NCBI GenBank assembly: GCA_900299205.1
Contig: OMIW01000046.1
Location: 1-13,136 of the forward strand
Length of the DNA: 13,136 nt
DNA from: Pseudomonadota bacterium
Lineage (GTDB): Bacteria > Bdellovibrionota_C > UBA2361 > OMIW01
Direction: 5' to 3'
Position numbers and translations under genes: made by a program. The notes under the pieces are model-generated. The model had not been told where the DNA came from and made no database searches. It saw only the letters and a list, made by a program, of their open reading frames with translations. Of the stretch, positions 7,296 to 13,136 are shown piece by piece (position 1 is the stretch's first letter; each line of letters opens with the position of its first letter).

Positions 7296-7349
7296 TGAGC
7301 ATAAGCTGAAGCAACATCTCGTACCAGCAAACACTCTTTGAGGTTTCCC

Positions 7350-8105
7350 ATGAACAACAATGCTACACCCCCGAAAGGGGTTATCCTCATCACCGGGGCA
7401 TCAAGTGGTGTCGGTGAGGCAGTTGCACGCTCGATGGTCGAACTGATCAAGTCAGCAGCTGATCAATCCGGCGGTCATGAGCTGGTGCTCCTCGGTCGCT
7501 CGGCTCAGAAGTTGACGGAACTTCAGGCAGAGCTCAGAGGTGATATGAGCCCCGTCACCGCGTATGCAGGTGATATCACTGATGTCGGCTATCTTGGATC
7601 GGTTCTCTCCCCGATTATTGCAATGGGTAAGCGGCTCTCCGTGGTCGTCCATTGCGCGGGAATGGGACGGTTTGGAAAGCACGATGAGGTGAAGCTTGGC
7701 GACATCGATGAGATGATCGCTACCAACATTCTCGGAACCGCCGTGCTTCTGCAAAGCGTCATTCCGGTAATGAAGGAGGCTCGAGCGGGGCACCTAGTGG
7801 TCGTCACATCAGATGTCGCCCGCCGACCACTCGAGGAAGGTGCCATCTATAGCGCCTCAAAATATGCCCAGAGCTCGATGGTTGCGTCCATCCGCAAGGA
7901 GGTTCAGCCATTTGGTATCAGGGTATCCGAGGTGCTGCCGGGGCTTATTGATACGAACTTTCATGCGGAACCAGCAGGCTCTCCCGCGCATCACGACTGG
8001 CTTCAGCCGACCGATGTAGCGTGGTGGATTCAGGCTGTGGTTTGTGCGCCCCAGCATGTGGTTGTTGATGAAGTGATGATTCATCCGCTATCGCAGCGCT
8101 ATTGA
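7350..8105 (+). CDS. Short-chain dehydrogenase/reductase (SDR), probably NADP-dependent
   Basis: 251 residues, the normal size of a classical SDR. The Rossmann cofactor motif TGASSGVG is at 15-22, Arg50 after beta-2 (LLGRSAQKL) suggests NADP(H), HCAG at 101-104 replaces the common NNAG, Asn126 is in place, and the catalytic set is Ser154, Tyr167 and Lys171 in YSASK. The C-terminal VVVDEVMIHPLSQRY resembles the YdfG/serine-dehydrogenase-like group of SDRs. The substrate cannot be deduced. The ATG at 7350 follows GAGG (7340-7343) at good spacing; an upstream in-frame TTG at 7338 is unlikely. The gene lies 54 nt after the flavin monooxygenase and before a strong terminator, so the two form an operon, perhaps oxidising a substrate and reducing or oxidising the product. 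Confidence 0.9.
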   Translation: MNNNATPPKGVILITGASSGVGEAVARSMVELIKSAADQSGGHELVLLGRSAQKLTELQAELRGDMSPVTAYAGDITDVGYLGSVLSPIIAMGKRLSVVVHCAGMGRFGKHDEVKLGDIDEMIATNILGTAVLLQSVIPVMKEARAGHLVVVTSDVARRPLEEGAIYSASKYAQSSMVASIRKEVQPFGIRVSEVLPGLIDTNFHAEPAGSPAHHDWLQPTDVAWWIQAVVCAPQHVVVDEVMIHPLSQRY

Positions 8106-8186
8106 TTTTTGCCTTGCCTTGTTGGGGCAATTTCGTCGCTCGCAGGTATCAGGTTCGCGGCATGTCCGCTCTGGTTGCTATTGGTC

Positions 8187-8223
8187 GCCCGGGATGCTTT
8201 GTCGCATCGCCGGGCTTTTTTTT
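8187..8223 (+). terminator. Strong rho-independent terminator after the SDR gene
   Basis: GCCCGGGATGC (8187-8197) pairs with GCATC plus CCGGGC (8204-8215, one bulged G at 8209) around a TTTGTC loop, giving 11 pairs. Eight T residues follow at 8216-8223. It ends the monooxygenase-SDR unit and separates it from the galactose operon. Confidence 0.92.
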
Positions 8224-8364
8224 CTGAGAGGCTGGGAAATAAGAGGGTTTGAATGGGTGTATGGGCCAAATAAGCGGTGCTATCGTCCACGAGCCATTAT
8301 GTCGCAGCCTCTGAGCCGCCACTCGCCAATTTTTGTCTCCCTCAGTTAAATCACGGGTGCCCCA
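8224..8364 (+). other. Upstream region of the galactose operon
   Basis: The 141 bp between the terminator and galT must hold the galactose-operon promoter if the operon is transcribed independently. I see no convincing -35/-10 pair; TTGAAT at 8249-8254 is the best -35 candidate but lacks a good -10. An imperfect inverted repeat, CTGAGAGGCTG (8224-8234) with CAGCCTCTGAG (8305-8315), pairs at 10 of 11 positions across a 70-nt gap. It may be chance. Confidence 0.35.
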
Positions 8365-9516
8365 ATGCTTCACAAGTTTGAATGGCGAAAGCCCGATGGT
8401 CGTCTCTGGATCGAATACAGCAGACAGCCGTATCCGGATGATTATCGCTTAACCGGTCCCGTTGTTGAGCGTCCGGAAAGCTGGTCGCCCCCGCACCTCA
8501 GATGGCATGCGATGAGGGGTGAGTTCGTGAGTATATCGGCCAGTCGGCAGGACCGTCCCTTTTTGCCTCCCCGAGAGTATTGCCCGCTTTGTAACCCGAT
8601 TGTCAGAGGTGATGGCGTTATTGTTCCGAGCGAGGTTCCGCTCGGAGGGAGGTGCTACTCGTGGGCCGTCTTTGAGAATATGTTCCCGGGATTATCTGCC
8701 GGTAATCGAGGAGGGGGTGAGCGAGATAGCTCCGGGGTCACGGACCGAACGGTTACCGGTCGGTGTGAGGTTGTATTGTACTCTCCTCGACACGATTCGA
8801 CTCTTGCTCTCGAGTCGCTCTCGCACATCGAAGGTTTGATCGCGGTGTGGCAAGACCGGTGTCGAGAATTAGAAAAGGATAGGGAGCTCGCGTATCTTTT
8901 CCCCTTTGAAAATAAGGGGACCGAAATCGGGGTGACGCTACACCATCCTCATGGACAGCTCTACGCGTTCACCCACATACCCCCTTTTGTCGCCACTGAG
9001 CACCATATCGCTGCAGCTCACCATGCTCAGACTGGCGAGTGTCTCGTGTGTGCGATTGCGGGTGAGGAGGAGCGCATCGGAGAACGATTGGTAGAGATGA
9101 CAAACACGATGGTGGCTTTCGTTCCCTACGCTGCGCGATATCCCTATGAAGTTCATATTACCTCCCGTTGTCACCGTCCGCTCATCCATCAGCTCAATGA
9201 TGTTGAGCGTCGTGAACTTGCTATCGTTCTCAAGACGGTTCTCCTGAAATACAACAGGCTATTTAACTTCTCGATGCCATATATTATGGTGCATCATCAG
9301 GCGGCAGCCCGCGATGGAGAGTGTCCCTCCTATCACTGGCACATCGAGCTCTACCCTCCGTATCGAACCGCGGAGAAGCTCAAGTATCTCGCAGGGGTGG
9401 AGAGTGGTACCGGCCTGTTTATCAACGATACCTTTCCAGAGGAAAAAGCCGCTGAGCTCCGCGCGATTCAGGTATCAGTCGGCGCATTCGATGATGAGGG
9501 ACGAGAAACCAAATAG
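8365..9516 (+). CDS. galT: Galactose-1-phosphate uridylyltransferase
   Basis: Leloir-pathway enzyme that exchanges UMP between UDP-glucose and galactose-1-phosphate, forming UDP-galactose and glucose-1-phosphate in the cytoplasm. The protein has 383 residues, slightly longer than E. coli GalT (348). The active-site HPHGQ is at 194-198, His196 being the residue that takes up UMP. Zinc-ligand candidates are Cys73 and Cys76 (CPLC), His143 (YSPRH) and His194. FENKGTEIGVTLHHPHGQ and YHWHIELYPPYR (323-334) are family hallmarks. The extra length includes a Gly/Ser-rich stretch at about 111-130. ATG 8365 is the only start, since a stop codon lies 18 nt upstream in frame; its ribosome binding site is weak. 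galK follows after 9 nt, so translation is probably coupled. Confidence 0.96.
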   Translation: MLHKFEWRKPDGRLWIEYSRQPYPDDYRLTGPVVERPESWSPPHLRWHAMRGEFVSISASRQDRPFLPPREYCPLCNPIVRGDGVIVPSEVPLGGRCYSWAVFENMFPGLSAGNRGGGERDSSGVTDRTVTGRCEVVLYSPRHDSTLALESLSHIEGLIAVWQDRCRELEKDRELAYLFPFENKGTEIGVTLHHPHGQLYAFTHIPPFVATEHHIAAAHHAQTGECLVCAIAGEEERIGERLVEMTNTMVAFVPYAARYPYEVHITSRCHRPLIHQLNDVERRELAIVLKTVLLKYNRLFNFSMPYIMVHHQAAARDGECPSYHWHIELYPPYRTAEKLKYLAGVESGTGLFINDTFPEEKAAELRAIQVSVGAFDDEGRETK

Positions 9517-9525
9517 GGAATTCTC

Positions 9526-10914
9526 ATGCGAATACTCCAGCACATTGAGCCTTCCGCCCCGGAACCACGAAGAGCGATTTGCTGTCTTCACTCCTTTACC
9601 CCGGGCCGGGTCAATCTCATAGGCGAGCACACCGACTACAATGGGGGGATGGTGATGCCGGCAGCAATCTCGCTCGGTATTCGCGCTGAGCTCATCATGA
9701 TGGAGGAGCCAGAGGATGAATTTTCCCAGGCAGGCGAAGTTCGGATTGCTTCACGAGCTCGGGGTGAGACATTGTGCTTTGGGAGTGAGGAGATCGCCGA
9801 GATAGCATCGTCGGTCCTTCTTACGGGGATTGAACTGAGCACTCCAGTCGAGGTGCCCGGGCTCGAGGAATGTCAGTGGGGGAGGTATATCGTCGGGTGT
9901 TTCATCCTGTTTGAGGCAACCCTGCGATTGCGTGGGATGGATCGTACGCCGTGGAGGAGAGGTACTCTCGAGATATCCCTTGATTCGACACTTCCGCAGG
10001 GGGCAGGTTTAAGCAGCTCAGCGGCGCTTTGTATCTCCATACTTGGTCAGTTAAATAAAGTATCTGGGGATCCCCTTGATGCGTCAACGGTTGCGCGGCT
10101 CGCGATGTATGTCGAGCACCGGTTTGTGGGGACGGCTTGTGGACTGATGGATCAGCTTGCAGTACTTTGCTCACAAGCAAATCACTTTACCTGCATCGAC
10201 TTTGTTCGTTTCCCGATCAACCGAGAATTCGAAGTCCAGTATGTGTTAGCCCACGAGGCGCTTCAGCAACATCAGCTCCTCATCTTCAAAACGGGGGTAA
10301 GCCACTCCCTCGCTGAAAGCGAGTACAACGAGCGCCGAGCAAGTTGTGAGAGAGCGCTCGTGGATCTCAAAGGAGCACTCGGTGTTGAGGCGCATTCGCT
10401 GGGAGAACTAGCTCGGTGTACACCCTTTAGGGGGTTAGGAGAGATGGAGACCTTACGGGTTTTAGAGGGCCTCCTCGGAGAAAACGAAGGTGGGGTGATG
10501 CGTGCGCGCCGGGCGTGTCATGCGATGTGTGAAAATGGCCGAGTTGTCGGGGCTGTTCAGGCACTTTCTCAGGGAGATGCGCGAACTCTTGGGGGGCTGA
10601 TGCGGGCAAGTCACCGATCACTCGATAGTTTGTATGAAGTCTCGTGTGATGAGTTGAATTATGCGTGTAAAGCTGTAGAGGAAGTTGCTGCTCGGGTGGC
10701 ACTGGGATGCGGCTTGAATCCGGAGCAAGCCTTTATAGGTTCGAGAATGACCGGAGGAGGGTTTGGCGGATCCACGATTCAACTAGTCCACCGGAGTATC
10801 GGCGACAAACTGGTCGATTGCTTTTGCTCACCTTCGAATCCCTACACAGCAGAGACGGGGATTCTCCCCGAACTGTTCCTCTGCGAGGTATCGCCGGGAT
10901 TTTCAATCGGCTGA
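9526..10914 (+). CDS. galK: Galactokinase
   Basis: GHMP-family kinase that phosphorylates galactose at C1 with ATP, giving the substrate of GalT. The galactokinase signature GRVNLIGEHTDYNGG is at 27-41, the ATP-binding LPQGAGLSSSAA at 156-167, the catalytic Asp209 in CGLMDQ, and the third GHMP motif MTGGGFGG at 408-415. At 462 residues it is about 80 longer than E. coli GalK; extra sequence lies between the substrate signature and the ATP loop (about 58-145) and near 283-325. AGGGA (9515-9519) overlaps the galT stop codon and places the ATG at 9526 with 6-nt spacing. The beta-galactosidase gene follows after 22 nt. All key motifs are intact, so I expect an active enzyme; a related sugar kinase is less likely given the galT neighbour. 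Confidence 0.95.
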   Translation: MRILQHIEPSAPEPRRAICCLHSFTPGRVNLIGEHTDYNGGMVMPAAISLGIRAELIMMEEPEDEFSQAGEVRIASRARGETLCFGSEEIAEIASSVLLTGIELSTPVEVPGLEECQWGRYIVGCFILFEATLRLRGMDRTPWRRGTLEISLDSTLPQGAGLSSSAALCISILGQLNKVSGDPLDASTVARLAMYVEHRFVGTACGLMDQLAVLCSQANHFTCIDFVRFPINREFEVQYVLAHEALQQHQLLIFKTGVSHSLAESEYNERRASCERALVDLKGALGVEAHSLGELARCTPFRGLGEMETLRVLEGLLGENEGGVMRARRACHAMCENGRVVGAVQALSQGDARTLGGLMRASHRSLDSLYEVSCDELNYACKAVEEVAARVALGCGLNPEQAFIGSRMTGGGFGGSTIQLVHRSIGDKLVDCFCSPSNPYTAETGILPELFLCEVSPGFSIG

Positions 10915-10936
10915 TGGAACAAAAAGGAACTCGGTG

Positions 10937-13102
10937 ATGAGGAAGCCTCAACATATCTACAAACTGGGAGCCGCCTATTATCCTGACTATATATCGGCGG
11001 GAGAGACGGTAACACGTCGGGTGGAAAGTGGTGAGATAGTAAGGCTCTCGAGGGAAGAGAGGCTGGAGGAAGACTTTCGTCGTATGGTGAGACAGGGGAT
11101 TCATACGATTCGGATGGGCGAATTCAGCTGGGCGACAGTTGAGCCATCGCCCGGCGAGTGGTGCCCCGATACCTTTCTCCGTGCGCTTGATCGAGCGGCG
11201 GAGAGCGCGATTTCGGTGATTTTTTGCACACCGACTGCGACTCCCCCGAAATGGCTAATAGACCAACACCCCGACATCCTGCCGGTCACCCGCTCGGGAG
11301 AAAGGATTCCGTTTGGTTCGCGCCGTCATTACGATTTTCATAACCCAGTGTATCGGGCCGAGAGTATCCGAATTACCGAGGCGTATGCCCGCTCTTTCGG
11401 GGGCCATCCCGCAGTCGTTTCGTGGCAGACCGATAACGAGTTTGGATGTCATAATTCTATCTTTCTTTTTACCTCGGCGGCTCGGGATGGATTTCAGAAG
11501 TGGCTTGCTGACCGGTATGATAACGATATCGAAAAGCTTAATGAGGAGTGGTTTACCTGTTTCTGGTCCCAGCGTTATCGATATTTTTCGGAGATTGATC
11601 TCCCTCGCACGTCTTGGACCGATCAAAATCCTCACATGGAGCTAGATTTTCGCCGATTCAGCAACGATGCGGTGTGCCGTTTTCAACGAGAACAGATCGA
11701 TGTCTTAAGGCACTGGAGTCCCGGTCGTCCCATTACTCACAATCTTATGACCCTCTTCACCGATCTCTGCCCATGGCAGGTATCTCGCGATCTCGATTAT
11801 GTCGGATTTGACCATTACCAGATGGAACAAGAGCCTCATCCGACGACCTCTGCTTGGCAGTTCGCGCTGATGCGCTCTGCGAGGCAGCAACACTTCTCCA
11901 TCCTCGAACAACAGCCGGTGCAGGTAAACTGGCAGCCGACAAATCGACGGTTCTCGCTTGATTGGCTTTTCTTGTGGGGAATGCAGTCCGCTTTTCAAGG
12001 AGCTAACCAGATGCTCTACTTCAGCTGGCAACGTATGCCGGGTGGGTGTGAACAGTATCATGATGGTATTGTGCCCCACGATGTGCGGATCGAAACGTCG
12101 CAGCAGGAGAAGATTATCGCGGCTAAAAATGAGATTTTTGGTCGGCTCGAGAGAGAGCTTGGGCTATCGACGGCGCTTCCTCTTCCCTCTCGAGATATAT
12201 TGTGTATTCACGATTCGGAAAGTCTATGGACTCATGAAATTGCCGCACAAAGCGTGGCGTACTCGACTCGTCATCAGCTCGATCATGTAGCTCGGTTTTG
12301 TCTTCGACATGGATTTGGGTTCTGGTTTTCCCAGAGTCTCGGGGCGGAGCGTCAGCATCTCATGAAGTACAAACTCATCGTCTTGCCGGGCTATGCCTTC
12401 GAGCTTACCGATGAAGAGAGAGAGCTTCTGATTGAATTCCGAAGACACGGGGGGCGCGTACTAAGTTTTCCCCGAACTGGGTACAAACAGCGAAACAATA
12501 AGCTCAGTCCGCTTCCCACGGTTTTTTACGATAGGAGCGATTTCTACCTTGAGGACTACGGCGCGATGCTCGCTACTGAACGGGATATGTGCGTGTGGGT
12601 CGATGGTTCTCTCGATAAGGGCTTTGAGGGGCACCTGTGGGCGGAAAAGATAGTGATCTTGAATCAGGGGTGGGAGGCTAAAGCGTTTTTTTCTGAGGGG
12701 TCTCTCTATGCAGGGTATCCCGCAGTGATTAAGCTTCAGGAGCATCCGCACTACGGACCCCATGTCCATGTCGCGACGTGTCCTGTTTCCACCGAGAGAT
12801 TTCTTGGATGCCTCCGGGAGACGCTCGATATCAGGGCGGTTGCTGAGGCTAATTCCCCTGAGCTCCAGCTCCAGGTTTTACGGGGAGAGGATGGCGTGTT
12901 TTTAACGGGTGTGCATACTGGTCACGCTGCCACCACCCTTCGCATAAATCCGGGGCTTCATCTCCGGAGGATATTTAAGCTCGGAATTAATCCCGCACTC
13001 GAAGCGACAATCTCGGTTGAACGAACAGCAGGAGCGGTCTTACAGGTAGCTCCCCGTTCGGCGTTCATCGCCGAGATTGAATCAGGGTATCGCCTTATTT
13101 GA
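10937..13102 (+). CDS. Beta-galactosidase, glycoside hydrolase family 42
   Basis: 721 residues, within the 650-720+ range of GH42. It hydrolyses terminal beta-galactose residues from oligosaccharides with retention. The barrel domain starts at LGAAYYPDY; MGEFSWATVEPSPGEW (60-75) and CTPTATPPKW (97-106) are GH42 landmarks. The acid/base is Glu168 in WQTDNEFG and the nucleophile Glu324 in ILEQQP, matching Glu141/Glu312 of the Thermus A4 enzyme. A trimerisation (class I glutamine amidotransferase-like) domain begins near 410 and a beta domain ends the chain. About 22 extra residues sit between YYPDY and EEDFRRM (19-45), and the Cys cluster that binds zinc in the Thermus enzyme is absent. There is no signal peptide, so it acts in the cytoplasm on imported sugars. 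AGGA at 10925-10928 fits either GTG 10934 or ATG 10937; I chose ATG. The operon with galT and galK channels its product galactose. Confidence 0.95.
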   Translation: MRKPQHIYKLGAAYYPDYISAGETVTRRVESGEIVRLSREERLEEDFRRMVRQGIHTIRMGEFSWATVEPSPGEWCPDTFLRALDRAAESAISVIFCTPTATPPKWLIDQHPDILPVTRSGERIPFGSRRHYDFHNPVYRAESIRITEAYARSFGGHPAVVSWQTDNEFGCHNSIFLFTSAARDGFQKWLADRYDNDIEKLNEEWFTCFWSQRYRYFSEIDLPRTSWTDQNPHMELDFRRFSNDAVCRFQREQIDVLRHWSPGRPITHNLMTLFTDLCPWQVSRDLDYVGFDHYQMEQEPHPTTSAWQFALMRSARQQHFSILEQQPVQVNWQPTNRRFSLDWLFLWGMQSAFQGANQMLYFSWQRMPGGCEQYHDGIVPHDVRIETSQQEKIIAAKNEIFGRLERELGLSTALPLPSRDILCIHDSESLWTHEIAAQSVAYSTRHQLDHVARFCLRHGFGFWFSQSLGAERQHLMKYKLIVLPGYAFELTDEERELLIEFRRHGGRVLSFPRTGYKQRNNKLSPLPTVFYDRSDFYLEDYGAMLATERDMCVWVDGSLDKGFEGHLWAEKIVILNQGWEAKAFFSEGSLYAGYPAVIKLQEHPHYGPHVHVATCPVSTERFLGCLRETLDIRAVAEANSPELQLQVLRGEDGVFLTGVHTGHAATTLRINPGLHLRRIFKLGINPALEATISVERTAGAVLQVAPRSAFIAEIESGYRLI

Positions 13103-13136
13103 TTGTGGGTTGAGAGAGCTATTTACAAAAGGCTCC

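Overview
The window is bacterial DNA of moderate-to-high G+C with densely packed genes, short operon spacings and ATG/GTG starts. The genes suggest a Gram-negative, broadly proteobacterial lineage. The S-adenosylhomocysteinase carries the [13 protein letters not shown] stretch that I associate with gammaproteobacterial (Pseudomonas/Xanthomonas-type) enzymes, and beside it is an ArsR-type repressor fused to a methyltransferase, as in proteobacterial SahR regulators. The species cannot be named from the sequence. No mobile element, CRISPR array, tRNA or rRNA was seen.

Layout. (1) Positions 1-2683, minus strand: two adjacent membrane-protein genes. One is a large GT-C-like polytopic protein with a Ser/Thr/Pro-rich loop; 6 nt downstream begins the N-terminal part of a second membrane protein that runs off the left edge. 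(2) Positions 2684-3107: a divergent, AT-rich control region holding a perfect 17-bp-arm palindrome laid over the -35 box of a plausible sigma70 promoter. (3) Positions 3108-5653, plus strand: the ArsR-HTH/SAM-methyltransferase regulator, then ahcY, then a GC-rich hairpin terminator. (4) Positions 5654-6122: a long intergenic stretch with no confident gene, ending in a structured leader (16-bp perfect inverted repeat plus an inner hairpin) that would cover the ribosome binding site of the next gene. (5) Positions 6123-8223: an SsuD-like flavin monooxygenase and a short-chain dehydrogenase, closed by a strong intrinsic terminator. (6) Positions 8365-13102: galT, galK and a GH42 beta-galactosidase in tight operon spacing.

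How they work together. The regulator-ahcY pair belongs to the activated methyl cycle: AhcY removes S-adenosylhomocysteine (SAH), and the SahR-like protein probably senses SAH or SAM through its methyltransferase-like domain and controls its own operon through the palindrome. The galT-galK-GH42 operon is a cytoplasmic route for beta-galactosides: hydrolysis to galactose, phosphorylation, then transfer to UDP. Neither galE nor a transporter lies in the window. The monooxygenase/dehydrogenase pair has no assignable substrate. The least explained items are the structured leader before the monooxygenase, the palindromic operator, and the membrane-protein pair.
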